64,000 nucleotides of DNA, from contig NZ_CP135076.1 of the NCBI RefSeq assembly GCF_032229225.1, forward strand, positions 2,337,001 to 2,401,000, read 5' to 3'. Origin of the DNA: Stakelama saccharophila. Its GTDB lineage: Bacteria; Pseudomonadota; Alphaproteobacteria; Sphingomonadales; Sphingomonadaceae. Made by a program: the position numbers and the translations under genes. Below are positions 16,646-27,042 of the stretch, piece after piece. The number at the start of each line of letters is the position of its first letter. The first letter of the stretch is position 1. The notes beneath the pieces were generated by a model. The model made no database searches, had not been told where the DNA came from, and worked only from the letters and a program-made list of their open reading frames with translations.

Positions 16646-17017
16646 TTATTTCCGGTGGCGGACGAGCGTGATTCCGATCGCCTCCCCATTTTCGCAGATT
16701 GCGAGCTTGACGATCCTGATCTCCACCCGCTGCACCCGGCTATCCTCGATGAAGAGTGTGTCGGCGATATGGTCTGCCACGCCCTCGATCAGGGTGAAGT
16801 GCACACCCTTCGGCAGCGATGTCGTGGCCGCGTGTTTCAGGTCGAGATAGCTCTTCGACGCCGACAGCGGCGTATCGGGCGCGAAATGCTCCGGGCAGTC
16901 GAGATCGACGGTCATCGAGATCCGCAGCGGCTGCGGCAGATGGGTTTCCTCCGAATAGACTCCGGTGAGAACCTGGACCTCGAGGTCGTGGACCTGGAGC
17001 TGAAGGCGATCGGACAA
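16646..17017 (-). CDS. folB: Dihydroneopterin aldolase
   Basis: A 123-residue enzyme splitting 7,8-dihydroneopterin into 6-hydroxymethyl-dihydropterin and glycolaldehyde in folate synthesis. Family marks: an N-terminal strand LQLQVHDLEVQVLTGVYSEE with the substrate Glu, the central SKSYLDLKHA with conserved Tyr, and IRIVKLAI with the catalytic Lys near residue 104. Length is typical of homo-octameric FolB. It is followed by a FolM-like reductase; no folK or folP is close by. Confidence 0.85.
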   Translation of the reverse strand: MSDRLQLQVHDLEVQVLTGVYSEETHLPQPLRISMTVDLDCPEHFAPDTPLSASKSYLDLKHAATTSLPKGVHFTLIEGVADHIADTLFIEDSRVQRVEIRIVKLAICENGEAIGITLVRHRK

Positions 17018-17097
17018 GCGTGTTTCCTCGAAAGCGTGGGTGGTGCGCTGTTAGCAGATGGCGCGCGCCGCGAAACCCCGCATGCCGAGCGGTGGCG

Positions 17098-17730
17098 TCA
17101 TGCCGCGGCACTCGGTCGGGCCGAAGCCTCTGCATGCCAGCGACGGACATGCGCGGCGTCGCCGGGCAGCTCCAGCTTTGCGCGCAAGGCGAAGTCGACC
17201 GTGACCAGCGCAGTGATGTCCGCGAAGGAATAGGCGTCGTTTGCCACCCACGCATGCTCGGCCAGATGGTCGTCGAAGGCCTCTATGAAGGCGCTCCACA
17301 TGATGCCGCCCCGCGTGGCCAGTTCGGGGATCTGCGGCAGGTGAGGCCATTTCCCCGATTCGGCGCGGCCGGCGAAGACCGGGACGGAATTACGCAGCAC
17401 ATAGGCAACCGCGGCATAGCCGTCATTTTCGATGCGCCGCGTCCAGCTTTCGATCCGTGCGATTTCGAGCGGCGTCGTGCCGAACAGCGGCGGTTTCGGG
17501 TGTTCGGCCTCGAAGTAGCGGCAGATTGCGGCCGATTCGCAGATGATCTCCCCATCGTCGAGTTCCAGCGCCGGCACCGCGCCGCGCGGATTGATATGCA
17601 GATAGGCGTCGGAAAGCTGCTCACCGCTACGCAGGTCCACCGTTTCCCGCGGGATGTCGATTCCCTTTTCCGCGAGATAGATCCGCACCCGCCGCGGGCT
17701 GGGTGCTCCCGGAGCATCATAGAGTTTCAT
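17098..17730 (-). CDS. Glutathione S-transferase family protein
   Basis: A 210-residue cytosolic protein with an N-terminal thioredoxin-like GST domain (MKLYDAPGAPSPRRVRIYLAEKG; the SP-R region is the usual site for the catalytic Ser/Tyr) and cis-Pro segment NPRGAVPALELDDG, then ESAAICRYF. The helical C-terminal domain ends in SFADITALVTVDFA, the N-capping box of GSTs. Substrate unknown. The start is the ATG after a hydrophobic-looking but unrelated upstream frame. It is followed by the folB/folM pair on the same strand. Confidence 0.88.
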   Translation of the reverse strand: MKLYDAPGAPSPRRVRIYLAEKGIDIPRETVDLRSGEQLSDAYLHINPRGAVPALELDDGEIICESAAICRYFEAEHPKPPLFGTTPLEIARIESWTRRIENDGYAAVAYVLRNSVPVFAGRAESGKWPHLPQIPELATRGGIMWSAFIEAFDDHLAEHAWVANDAYSFADITALVTVDFALRAKLELPGDAAHVRRWHAEASARPSAAA

Positions 17731-17851
17731 GGCCAATTCCCATCCTGTCGATTCTGTCGATCCTGCCGCCAGACGCGCTGCGACCCGCGACGATTGCCGG
17801 GCGACAGCGAAAAGCGTAAAGCGCGCGGCCCGCCCGGTCCATGAATGATCC

Positions 17852-18415
17852 ATGCCAATGCCCGTCACCCTCGTCCCGATCGACCGGATCGCACCACGGT
17901 GCATCGAAGCGCTGCTGGACCGCGTCTTCGGCGAGGATCGGCACACCCGGACAGCCTATCGGGTACGCGCCGGCATCCTGCCCGATCCGGATCTGAGCTT
18001 CGCCGCCGTCCATGAAGAAAGCGGCGCGTTGCTCGGTTCGATCCAGTGCTGGCCGGTCGAACTCGCCGGAAACGCGCAAACCACCGCCATGATCATGGTC
18101 GGCCCCGTCGCCATCGCGCCCGATCATCGGAATCGCGGCGTCGGCAGGGCGTTGATGCACCGGGCGATCGCGCGCGCCGCCGAGGGCGACATCGCCGGCG
18201 GCGACGCGCTGATGCTGATCGGCGACCCGGAATATTACGGCCGGCATTTCGGCTATTCGGCCGAGCGGACCGGCGGCTGGCGGCTGTCCGGACCGGTCGA
18301 GCGCCATCGCCTGCTCGCCCTCGGCGCCGGCGTACCCGCTGGATCCGGCATCGTCCGTGCGCGGATCGTCGCCGCCCCGCAAAGGCGCTTGCGGAGCCGC
18401 GGGGGCCTGGCCTAA
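17852..18415 (+). CDS. GNAT family N-acetyltransferase
   Basis: A 187-residue protein with the acetyl-CoA binding motif A spanning VGPVAIAPDHRNRGVGRALMHRAI (R/Q-x-x-G-x-G/A form). The layout, with DALMLIGDPEYYGRHFGYSAE after motif A, matches the YhbS-like group. Substrate unknown. A second in-frame ATG occurs 6 bases after the first. It is divergent from the GST gene, and the DUF1285 gene follows at 11 bp in the same direction. Confidence 0.88.
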   Translation: MPMPVTLVPIDRIAPRCIEALLDRVFGEDRHTRTAYRVRAGILPDPDLSFAAVHEESGALLGSIQCWPVELAGNAQTTAMIMVGPVAIAPDHRNRGVGRALMHRAIARAAEGDIAGGDALMLIGDPEYYGRHFGYSAERTGGWRLSGPVERHRLLALGAGVPAGSGIVRARIVAAPQRRLRSRGGLA

Positions 18416-18426
18416 CCAGCCTTTCC

Positions 18427-18987
18427 ATGCCGATGCCTCCGCCCCCCGACCTCGCGAACCTGTCGCTGGCCCAGATCGCGCAGCTCGCCGGGGAAAAGAG
18501 CCTGCCCCCCGTCTCCCAATGGGATCCCCGGCACTGCGGCAACAGCGAAATGCGGATCGCGCGCGACGGGACCTGGTATCATCAGGGGTCCCCGATCGGC
18601 CGACCGGCCATGGTCCGCCTGTTCTCCACGATCTTGCGGCGCGAGCCGGACGGCGGCTATGTGCTGGTGACCCCGGTCGAGAAGCTGGACATCGTCGTCG
18701 AGGACGCGCCCTTCACGGCGGTGGAGATGAAGACCGAGGGCAGCGGTCGCGAGCGGAACCTGGCCTTTCGCCTCAACACCGGCGAACTCGTGCCCGCCGA
18801 CGCCGATCACCCGATCCGGTTCGAAGCGCGCGAGGACGGCCCCCATCCCTATCTTTCCGTCCGCGACGGACTGGAAGCGCTGATCGCCCGCCCGCTATAT
18901 TACGATCTGGCGGAAATCGCGATCGCAGACGACGAAACGCCGCCCGGCGTCTGGAGCGGCGGCGCCTTCTTCGCGATGGCCGCATGA
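18427..18987 (+). CDS. DUF1285 domain protein
   Basis: A 186-residue soluble protein with the DUF1285 pattern: ARDGTWYHQGSPIGRPAMVRLF, FSTILRREPDGGYVLVTPVEKL and a C-terminal PLYYDLAEIA segment. The family is common in proteobacteria and has no assigned function. Here it starts a tightly coupled unit with a Nudix CoA hydrolase (ATGA overlap) and the CCA-adding enzyme (GTGA overlap), an arrangement I recall as conserved in alphaproteobacteria. Confidence 0.85.
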   Translation: MPMPPPPDLANLSLAQIAQLAGEKSLPPVSQWDPRHCGNSEMRIARDGTWYHQGSPIGRPAMVRLFSTILRREPDGGYVLVTPVEKLDIVVEDAPFTAVEMKTEGSGRERNLAFRLNTGELVPADADHPIRFEAREDGPHPYLSVRDGLEALIARPLYYDLAEIAIADDETPPGVWSGGAFFAMAA

Positions 18988-19586
18988 CGACGCCGCTGAT
19001 CGAACGATTGCGCGCCGCCCTGCCGCGCGAGGACGCCGGCACGGTTCGCCTGCTGCGCGGCGACCTTTACGACGATATGGAAGACGCACCGGTCACGCGG
19101 CCGGCGGCCGTGCTCGTCGCCGTTACCGACCGGCCGGAGCCGGGGGTGATACTGACCCGGCGCACCGACCACCTGCCGCGTCACGCCGGCCAGATCGCCT
19201 TTCCGGGCGGCCGGATGGATGACGACGATCCCGACATCGTCAGCGCCGCACTCCGCGAGGCCGAGGAGGAGATCGCGCTTCCACCCGACGCCGTGACGGT
19301 CGTCGGCGCCGCCGATCATTACCGCACCATCACCGGCTTCGAGGTCACGCCCGTCATCGGCATCATCCCGCCGGACCTGGCGCTGGAGCCGGAACCCGGC
19401 GAGGTGGGCGAAATATTCGAGGTTCCGCTCGCCTTCCTCCTGGACGTGGCGAACCATGTCGAGGCGACGGTCGAATGGCAGGGCCGCGACCGCCATTATT
19501 ACGAGATCCTGTGGCAGGATCGGCGCATCTGGGGGGCGACCGCGGCAATGATCGTGAACCTGTCACGGCGGATGCGGCAGCCGTGA
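18984..19586 (+). CDS. Nudix hydrolase, CoA pyrophosphatase type
   Basis: A 200-residue Nudix protein. The Nudix box is around residues 70-97: FPGGRMDDDDPDIVSAALRE followed by AEEEIALP, with the Mg-binding REAEEE core. The box is preceded by RTDHLPRHAGQIAFPGG, the UPF0035-type signature of CoA-diphosphatases (NudL/PCD1 group). Likely splits CoA or its oxidised derivatives into phosphopantetheine and adenosine 3',5'-bisphosphate. Coupled by overlap to both neighbours. Confidence 0.87.
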   Translation: MTTPLIERLRAALPREDAGTVRLLRGDLYDDMEDAPVTRPAAVLVAVTDRPEPGVILTRRTDHLPRHAGQIAFPGGRMDDDDPDIVSAALREAEEEIALPPDAVTVVGAADHYRTITGFEVTPVIGIIPPDLALEPEPGEVGEIFEVPLAFLLDVANHVEATVEWQGRDRHYYEILWQDRRIWGATAAMIVNLSRRMRQP

Positions 19587-20797
19587 CTGCGCTACCGGAT
19601 GCCCCCTGGCGCAATCGGACCGGGCTGGACCGGCTGACACGGACGCTTGGGGCGGCCGACGGCCATGCGCGCTTCGTCGGCGGGGCTGTTCGCGACACGC
19701 TGCTGGGGATCGACGTCGCGGATGTCGACGTCGCGACGGTTCACGCGCCGGAGCGGGTGATGGAGTTGCTGCAAGCGGCCGGGATCAGGGCCGTGCCGAC
19801 CGGCATCGCGCACGGTACCGTGACGGCGGTTCTGCCCTCGGGTCCGGTGGAAGTCACCACGTTGCGCCGCGATGTCGACACGGACGGACGGCGGGCGACC
19901 GTCGCCTTCACCGACGATTGGCGCGCCGACGCCGCGCGGCGTGACTTCACCATGAACGCGCTCTATGCCGACCCGCTGACGGGCGAGATATTCGATTATT
20001 TCGGCGGCCTCGACGATCTGGAGCGGCGCCATGTCCGTTTCATCGGCGAGCCCTTGCAGCGCATCGCCGAGGATCACCTTCGTATCCTGCGGTTCTTCCG
20101 GTTCCTCGCGCGGTTCGGCGACGTTCCCGACCCGGAGGGTCTTGCCGCCTGCGTGGCTCGGGCGAACGACCTGATGGCCCTGTCGCGGGAACGGATCGCG
20201 GACGAACTGCTGAAGCTGCTGATCGCGCGCGACGCGGTAAAGACGGTCGCGCTGATGGTCGAACGCGGCATCCTGGCCCCCGTCCTTCCCGAGATCACGG
20301 CGGCGGAAGTCGAGCGCCTGGCCCGCACGGTGGCGCGCGAACAATCCCTTGGCCTAAAGCCTGCCGCCTGCCGCAGGCTTGGTGCGTTGCTGCCGCGCGA
20401 CGCCGCGGTGGCGCAGTCGGTGGCGGCGCGGTTGAAGCTGTCCAAAGCCGATCGCAAGCGGCTGGAAAATGCCGTGCAGCCGCCCGAACAGGGTGCGCGC
20501 GCCGACGCCTATCGCCTGGGCGTGGAATTCGCCGTCGACCGGTTGATCAACAGCGAGCTTTCCGACGAAATGGTTGCGCACCGGGTCGCTGCGGTGCGGG
20601 ACTGGACGCCGCCGACCATGCCGATCAGGGGCGGCGAAATCATCCGCCGCGGGATCTCGGCAGGTCCCGATGTCGCCCGCCTGGTGCAGGCGGTCGAGCG
20701 CCAATGGATCGAGGAAGACTTTCCCGGCCCGGACCGCGTGGCGGCGATCGCCGACGCGCTGGTCGATCAGGCGTTGCGTTCCAACAGGAAATCGTAG
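19583..20797 (+). CDS. cca: CCA tRNA nucleotidyltransferase (poly(A) polymerase family)
   Basis: A 404-residue class II nucleotidyltransferase that adds or repairs the 3' CCA of tRNAs. N-terminal head: ARFVGGAVRDTLLG, catalytic VADVDVAT (two Asp), then the NTP-template-like segment DDWRADAARRDFTMNALY. Neck: RIAEDHLRILRFFRFLARFG. The start is GTG in a GTGA overlap with the Nudix gene. Its last 31 bp overlap the 3' end of the opposing GGDEF-EAL gene. All four tRNA genes in this window already encode CCA, so the enzyme may serve mainly in repair or other tRNAs. Confidence 0.9.
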   Translation: MTALPDAPWRNRTGLDRLTRTLGAADGHARFVGGAVRDTLLGIDVADVDVATVHAPERVMELLQAAGIRAVPTGIAHGTVTAVLPSGPVEVTTLRRDVDTDGRRATVAFTDDWRADAARRDFTMNALYADPLTGEIFDYFGGLDDLERRHVRFIGEPLQRIAEDHLRILRFFRFLARFGDVPDPEGLAACVARANDLMALSRERIADELLKLLIARDAVKTVALMVERGILAPVLPEITAAEVERLARTVAREQSLGLKPAACRRLGALLPRDAAVAQSVAARLKLSKADRKRLENAVQPPEQGARADAYRLGVEFAVDRLINSELSDEMVAHRVAAVRDWTPPTMPIRGGEIIRRGISAGPDVARLVQAVERQWIEEDFPGPDRVAAIADALVDQALRSNRKS

Positions 20798-22485
20798 GCG
20801 GCACCCGCCGAGAGCGGGCGCGAGCAGGAGAAGCCCTGGCCGTAGGTGCATCCCAGCGCGCCGAGCGTCTGCGCCAGTTCGGGGCTTTCGATACCTTCGG
20901 CCGTGGTCTTCATGCCCAGCGCCTGCGCGAGTGAGAGGATCGCGCGGACGATGGCGAGTTTGTCGCGGTTCCCCAGCATTTCCGTCACGAAGCTGCGGTC
21001 GATTTTCAGCACATCGATCGGCAGGCTCTGCAGATATGCCAGGTTGGAATAGCCGGTCCCGAAATCGTCCATGGCGAGCGTCGTGCCGATTTCCTTCAGT
21101 TCCCGCATCGTCCGGGTCACGCGATCGGGATCGCCGACAATCGCGCTTTCGGTGAGTTCCAGGGTCAGCCGATCGCCGGACAATCCGTGCCGGTCCAGCG
21201 TTTCGCGGACCATCGCCGCGATATGATCACGCTGAAGCTGGATCGCCGACAGATTGACGGCGATCCGCACGCCGCAATGTCCACCGGCGACCTTGTCCCA
21301 CAGCGCCAGGGTGCGGGCGGCCTCGTCCATCGCCCAGCGCCCCAGCGGCACGATCAGCCCCGATTCCTCCGCCACCGGAATGAAGTCGGCGGGCGACAGG
21401 CGTTCCCCGGATTCCGTCGTCCAGCGCGCCAGCGATTCGAACGACATGATCCTGTCGCTGGCAAGGTCGACGATCGGCTGGAAGGCGAGCGACATCGCCC
21501 CATCCTCGATCGCGCGTCGAAGCTCCGTCTCGATCGCGAACTGTTCGCGCGCGATGGCGAAGATCTGCGGCTGATACGTCTCCGTCTTGCCCGTCCGCTT
21601 GGCCCGCTTGACCGCGAACTGGGCGCGGCGGATCAGATCTTCGGCATCGTCCACCGCGTCCGAGCCCAGCGCGATGCCAATGGCGCATTCGACACGAACC
21701 TCGAAATCACAAAGCCGGAACGGGGTGATGAGCGCCCGGTTGATGCGCTCGGCCACCTGACAGGCGTCGTCGACACCCGATTCGAGCCGCAACAGAATCG
21801 CGAATTCGTCGCCGCCGGTGCGCGCCAGGACATCGCGGCCGCGCAAGGCACCTTTCAGGCGGCGGGCCACCGAGATCAGCAGTTCGTCGCCCGACAGAGC
21901 GCCCATGCAGGCGTTGACGCGGCTGAACCGGTCAAGATTGATCGCCAGCACGGCAAAATCGTCCGCCGTTTCGGGTGTCACCTGATGTTCGATCAGATCG
22001 CCGAAGCCGCCGCGATTGGGCAGCCCGGTAAGGCTATCCGTCATCATTTCCCGCCGCAGGCTGTGTTCGGTGCGATGCTCTCCCGTACGATCGATCATGG
22101 AGACAAGGCACCGCGGTTCGTCGCGGAAATTGCGCCGACGACCGAGCGTCACGCTGAAGTGCCGGCAATCGACATCGGCGCCGTGCTGCCATTCGAACGA
22201 CCGTTTCCACCGACCGGACTCGATAAAGTCACGGATGTCGCGGCCCAGCATTCGGATCAGATCGGACCGGGCCGCGATCGTGCCGAGGCCGGCGCAAATA
22301 AAGGGCCGGTTGACCGATTCGAATACCAACTCCCCCTCTTCCAGCACGACGATCGCGGCTGGAATCGGGAGAAGGTCGAGGAAAAGCCCGCTTTGCTGCG
22401 GCCCGACGGCACTCGGTACGGGTGCGGGCTCGGCATATGCCGGAAGGGCTTTGGTCGCCACGGACTGTGCACGCCGGAATACCAC
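20767..22485 (-). CDS. Diguanylate cyclase/phosphodiesterase (PAS-like, GGDEF, EAL)
   Basis: A 572-residue soluble c-di-GMP enzyme. Residues ~30-140 look PAS-like (LPIPAAIVVLEEGELVFESVN). The GGDEF domain has an intact ARTGGDEFAIL and an RGRD inhibitory site five residues before it, so synthesis with product inhibition is plausible. The EAL domain keeps the catalytic Glu in FESLARW (ESL rather than EAL), NLSAIQL, LELTES, MDDFGTGYS, LKIDRSF and AEGIES, so hydrolysis is also plausible. Start uncertain (GTG at 22485). No membrane segments seen. The 3' end overlaps cca by 31 bp. Confidence 0.92.
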   Translation of the reverse strand: MVFRRAQSVATKALPAYAEPAPVPSAVGPQQSGLFLDLLPIPAAIVVLEEGELVFESVNRPFICAGLGTIAARSDLIRMLGRDIRDFIESGRWKRSFEWQHGADVDCRHFSVTLGRRRNFRDEPRCLVSMIDRTGEHRTEHSLRREMMTDSLTGLPNRGGFGDLIEHQVTPETADDFAVLAINLDRFSRVNACMGALSGDELLISVARRLKGALRGRDVLARTGGDEFAILLRLESGVDDACQVAERINRALITPFRLCDFEVRVECAIGIALGSDAVDDAEDLIRRAQFAVKRAKRTGKTETYQPQIFAIAREQFAIETELRRAIEDGAMSLAFQPIVDLASDRIMSFESLARWTTESGERLSPADFIPVAEESGLIVPLGRWAMDEAARTLALWDKVAGGHCGVRIAVNLSAIQLQRDHIAAMVRETLDRHGLSGDRLTLELTESAIVGDPDRVTRTMRELKEIGTTLAMDDFGTGYSNLAYLQSLPIDVLKIDRSFVTEMLGNRDKLAIVRAILSLAQALGMKTTAEGIESPELAQTLGALGCTYGQGFSCSRPLSAGAAYDFLLERNA

Positions 22486-22545
22486 GACATCGGCACTACC
22501 CGGAATCGGTTAACGGCCCCTTGAAACCAAAACGGATTGATCTGT

Positions 22546-24792
22546 CTAAAAGCGGTTGTCGCGCGGGAAGCCGTTCGGCGGCATCCGCCCGGCCGCCCCA
22601 CGCGCGGCGCGCCAATTCGACATGTCGGGTTCGGTGCGGATGCGGCCTTCCTTGCCGCCCATCGTCCAGCTCAGCCCTTCCTCGAACCGGAAGGTGCGCG
22701 CATCCGAAAGCCCACCGTCGCGATAGCGCTGAAGCTGCACCCCCTGCCCGCGTGTCAGCTCGGCGAGTTCGCTCAACGGAAAGACCACGAGCTTGCGATT
22801 GTCGCCCACCGCGGCGACATAATCGTCCTCCGCCGCGATCGGGCGGACGATGGTCAGCCGCGCCTTGCCCTTGGGATTGACGACCTGCTTGCCCTTGCGC
22901 GTTTCGGCGATGACATCGGCCGTCTTCACCTGGAAGCCGCGCCCGTCGCTCGCAACCACGAGCAGCTTGTCCGCAGCACTCGCCGCGACGAAGCCGGCGA
23001 TTCCCGTTTCGCCGCCCAGATCGATCATCGACCGGACAGGCTCGCCGAAACCGCGACCGCCGGGCAGCCTGTCCGCACCGATGGTATAAAACCGGCCATT
23101 CTCGGCGGCGAGCAGCAGCTTGTCGGTGGTCTGCGCGTGGAAGGCGAAGCGCGGGCCGTCGCCTTCCTTGAATTTCAGTTCGTCGGTCGCGGCGAGATCG
23201 ACATGCCCCTTCATCGCGCGCACCCAGCCGCGTTCCGACAGGATCACGGTGACCGGCTCGCGCTCGATCATCGCCTCCAGCGGGATGTCGCGCGCCGGCC
23301 CCGCCTCCTCGATCGCTGTGCGCCGCGCGCCCAGCGCCGTTTCCGGGCCATAACGGTCGCGCACCGCCTTCAGGTCGCGCTTGAGCCGCGTGCGCTGGCG
23401 CGCTTCGGAGCCGAGCAACTGCGTCAGTTCCCCCTGCTCCTTTTCCAGCGCGTCGCGCTCGTTGCGCAGTTCCATCTCCTCGAGCTTGCGCAAAGACCGC
23501 AGCCGCATGTTGAGGATCGCCTCGGCCTGACGGTCGGTCAGCCCGAATTCGGCAATCATCACCGGCTTGGGCTCGTCCTCGGTCCGGATGATCTCGATCA
23601 CGCGGTCGAGGTTGAGGAAGGCGGTGATATAGCCTTCCAGCAGCTCCATGCGGTCGGCGATCTTCGCCAGCCGGTGCTCGGTGCGCCGCCTGAGCACGAC
23701 GAACTGGTGCGCGACCCAGGCCGACAGCGCCTCACGCAGGCTCATCACGCGCGGCGTGCGATCCTTGTCGAGGACGTTGAGGTTGAGACCGAACCGGCTC
23801 TCCAGGTCGGTCATGCGGAACAGGCCGTCCATCAGCGTCGTCGCATCGACGGTGCGGCTGCGCGGTTCGAGGACGATGCGGATCTCGGCATCCGATTCGT
23901 CGCGGACGTCGGCGAGGATCGGCAGCTTCTTGTCGTTGATGAGCCCCGCAATCTGCTCGATCAGCTTGCCCTTCTGCACGCCATAGGGGATCTGTTCGAT
24001 CACCGCGAGCCACTGTCCCCTGCCCTGATCCTCGATGGTCCAGCGCGCCCGCACGCGGAACGATCCGCGGCCGGTGGCATAGGCGTCGGCGATCGCCGCT
24101 TCGCTGTCGGCGATGATGCCGCCGGTCGGGAAATCGGGGCCTTTCACATATTCGAGCACCGCCGCATCATCGGCGCCGGGCTGGTCGATCAACATGATCG
24201 CGGCGTCGATCAACTCGGCGGCGTTGTGCGGCGGAATGCTGGTCGCCATACCGACCGCGATGCCGCTCGCGCCGTTGGCGAGCAGATTGGGGAACAATCC
24301 CGGGAACAGCTCGGGCTCGCGTTCCTCGCCATTATATGTCGCGCGGAAATCGACCGCGTCCTCGTCGAGGCCGGCCATCAGGTCGATCGCGACCTGCGTC
24401 AGCCGCGCCTCGGTATAGCGGTAGGCCGCCGCATTATCGCCGTCGATATTGCCGAAATTGCCCTGCCCGTCGACCAGCGGATAGCGCAGCGAGAAATCCT
24501 GGGCGAGCCGCACCATGGCGTCATATACCGACTGGTCGCCATGCGGGTGATATTTGCCGATCACGTCGCCCACCACGCGCGCCGATTTCTTGTAGGCTTG
24601 CGCCGGATCGAGCCTGAGCAGCCGCATCGCCCATAAGAGGCGGCGGTGTACCGGCTTCAGCCCGTCGCGGACATCGGGGAGCGAGCGCGCGGTGATGGTG
24701 CTGAGCGCATAAACGAGGTAGCGTTCCGAAAGCGCGCTATCGAACGGCGCATCGACGATCGCGTTGAAGGGGTCGGTAAGATCGGTTGCCAT
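22546..24792 (-). CDS. parC: DNA topoisomerase IV subunit A
   Basis: A 748-residue type IIA topoisomerase subunit that decatenates daughter chromosomes with ParE. Visible: [17 protein letters not shown], the quinolone-region segment [21 protein letters not shown], the catalytic tyrosine in [10 protein letters not shown] (near residue 118), and [16 protein letters not shown]. The C-terminal part has the beta-pinwheel strands of ParC rather than the GyrA box, and length fits ParC. Start at MATDLTDPF. ParE is not in the window. Confidence 0.93.
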   Translation of the reverse strand: MATDLTDPFNAIVDAPFDSALSERYLVYALSTITARSLPDVRDGLKPVHRRLLWAMRLLRLDPAQAYKKSARVVGDVIGKYHPHGDQSVYDAMVRLAQDFSLRYPLVDGQGNFGNIDGDNAAAYRYTEARLTQVAIDLMAGLDEDAVDFRATYNGEEREPELFPGLFPNLLANGASGIAVGMATSIPPHNAAELIDAAIMLIDQPGADDAAVLEYVKGPDFPTGGIIADSEAAIADAYATGRGSFRVRARWTIEDQGRGQWLAVIEQIPYGVQKGKLIEQIAGLINDKKLPILADVRDESDAEIRIVLEPRSRTVDATTLMDGLFRMTDLESRFGLNLNVLDKDRTPRVMSLREALSAWVAHQFVVLRRRTEHRLAKIADRMELLEGYITAFLNLDRVIEIIRTEDEPKPVMIAEFGLTDRQAEAILNMRLRSLRKLEEMELRNERDALEKEQGELTQLLGSEARQRTRLKRDLKAVRDRYGPETALGARRTAIEEAGPARDIPLEAMIEREPVTVILSERGWVRAMKGHVDLAATDELKFKEGDGPRFAFHAQTTDKLLLAAENGRFYTIGADRLPGGRGFGEPVRSMIDLGGETGIAGFVAASAADKLLVVASDGRGFQVKTADVIAETRKGKQVVNPKGKARLTIVRPIAAEDDYVAAVGDNRKLVVFPLSELAELTRGQGVQLQRYRDGGLSDARTFRFEEGLSWTMGGKEGRIRTEPDMSNWRAARGAAGRMPPNGFPRDNRF

Positions 24793-25252
24793 GGAGCCGC
24801 GATAGCAGGGGGATTTGCGGTGCGCTAGGAAGTGCGACGGTCGGGGATGAACGGGCAAATCGGGTTCGGTGACAAGCGGACCCGGCCACGAACCTCATTC
24901 CCGACGACGGCCGGGATCGCTCCCGGCCGGGCGACAGCTCCGAGGTCGTTGCGGAACCGCTCCTGCATCGGCCGAGGCGGAATGGCTTATCGTCTCCCGC
25001 ATCGTCATGCTGAACGCGATTCAGCATCCAGAGTCGCAATGGCCCCAACGCTTTGCCTGGCGACTTTTCGTCGGCATGACAAATCGGCTGACAGGATCGC
25101 GATCCGGTGCGCCACTCGCCTTTGGAAGCCATGCGGGCAAGTCCGATTGCACGCCCGCCCCCCTTGTCGTATAGCCACGAACCTCCCGCCCCGGCCCGCG
25201 CGGACTGACCCCGCGTCCGCCGGGGCCGATTCTTTTGGAAGGTACACGCGCC
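24793..25252. other. 460-bp non-coding gap between divergent parC and purC
   Basis: No gene-like frame with family similarity. It should hold the parC and purC promoters. It contains a perfect 8-bp hairpin (GGCCGGGA/TCCCGGCC, 24909-24928) and a separate palindromic element at 25004-25080. A GGAAGGT ribosome site precedes purC. Confidence 0.7.
25004..25080. repeat. Nested palindromic element (type C)
   Basis: Outer arms GTCATGC/GCATGAC bound a 77-bp unit. Inside, ATGCTGAA-CGCGA-TTCAGCAT forms a hairpin near the left end. The GTCATGCTGAA...TTCAGCATCC pattern is one I recall as dispersed in sphingomonad genomes. Only one copy is in this window. Confidence 0.6.
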
Positions 25253-26032
25253 ATGGCTCGCCGCCGCCAGATTTATGAGGGCAAGGCCAAGATCCTCTAC
25301 GAAGGCCCCGAACCCGGCACGCTGATCCAGTATTTCAAGGACGACGCGACCGCCTTCAATGCCCAGAAGAAGGGCACGATCAGCGGCAAGGGCGTGCTCA
25401 ACAACCGGATTTCCGAGCATATCTTCACGATGCTCGCCGGCATCGGCGTGCCGACGCATTTCATCCGCCGCCTCAACATGCGCGAGCAACTGATCCGCCA
25501 GTGCGAGATCGTGCCGATCGAGGTCGTCGTGCGCAACGTCGTCGCAGGCTCGCTGTCGAAACGGCTGGGCATCGAGGAAGGGCAACCGCTGCCGCGCACC
25601 ATCATCGAATATTATTACAAGGACGATGCGCTCGGCGATCCGATGATCAGTGACGAGCATATCCTCGCCTTCGGCTGGGCGAGCCAGGACGAACTGCACG
25701 ATATGGCGGACATGGCGATCCGGGTGAACGACTTCCTGTCGGGGCTGTTCGCGGGGATCGGCATCCGCCTGGTCGACTTCAAGCTGGAATTCGGCCGCGT
25801 CTGGGACAATGACTATGCCCGGATCATCCTCGCCGACGAGATCAGTCCCGACGGCTGCCGCCTGTGGGACACCGCCTCGGGCGAAAAGCTCGACAAGGAC
25901 CGGTTCCGCCGCGACCTGGGTGGCGAGGTGGAGGCCTATCAGGAGGTCGCCCGGCGCCTGGGGCTTCTGCCCGAAGACGGCGATTCGGCGGTGCTCGATC
26001 TGGACAGCCATCGCAAGCGCCGCGGGAAGTAG
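25253..26032 (+). CDS. purC: Phosphoribosylaminoimidazole-succinocarboxamide synthase
   Basis: A 259-residue SAICAR synthetase joining aspartate to CAIR with ATP in de novo purine synthesis. Motifs: [11 protein letters not shown] at the N-terminus, [41 protein letters not shown] and [15 protein letters not shown]. Length is typical of the short bacterial PurC. First of the purC-purS-purQ series. The start ATG ([10 protein letters not shown]) has a good Shine-Dalgarno; an upstream in-frame GTG-type start is less likely. Confidence 0.96.
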   Translation: MARRRQIYEGKAKILYEGPEPGTLIQYFKDDATAFNAQKKGTISGKGVLNNRISEHIFTMLAGIGVPTHFIRRLNMREQLIRQCEIVPIEVVVRNVVAGSLSKRLGIEEGQPLPRTIIEYYYKDDALGDPMISDEHILAFGWASQDELHDMADMAIRVNDFLSGLFAGIGIRLVDFKLEFGRVWDNDYARIILADEISPDGCRLWDTASGEKLDKDRFRRDLGGEVEAYQEVARRLGLLPEDGDSAVLDLDSHRKRRGK

Positions 26033-26105
26033 ACTCGCGGCTTGCGGGCGGCGCGCCCACGCTGCATAGGGCGCGCATCCCGGTCACCGGCAAAGAGGCC
26101 TGCCC

Positions 26106-26336
26106 ATGAAGCTCCGCATCGTCGTAACGCTCAAGAACGGCGTGCTCGACCCGCAAGGCAAGGCGATCCAGCACGCGCTGGGTTCGCTCGGCTTCGACGG
26201 CGTGTCGGACGTGCGCGCCGGCAAGATCTTCGAACTGACGGTCGCCGACGGCACCAGCGACGAGGCGATCGACGAGATGTGCCACAAGCTGCTCGCCAAT
26301 ACGGTGATCGAGAATTATCGGGTGGAGCGCATCTGA
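26106..26336 (+). CDS. purS: Phosphoribosylformylglycinamidine synthase subunit PurS
   Basis: A 76-residue protein with the ferredoxin-like PurS fold: [20 protein letters not shown] and a tail including [12 protein letters not shown]. It bridges PurL and PurQ in the three-protein FGAM synthase of most bacteria. PurL is not in the window. It ends one base before the purQ start, consistent with equimolar synthesis. Confidence 0.95.
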   Translation: MKLRIVVTLKNGVLDPQGKAIQHALGSLGFDGVSDVRAGKIFELTVADGTSDEAIDEMCHKLLANTVIENYRVERI

Positions 26337-26337
26337 G

Positions 26338-27006
<669 letters not shown>

Positions 27007-27042
27007 ACCCGAACGTGCTGCCGAGCGGGGACCGAGCCGGTC

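Noticed and set aside
22537..24636. A 699-codon plus-strand frame opposite parC
   Set aside because: A shadow of the GC-rich parC coding strand with no recognisable motif.
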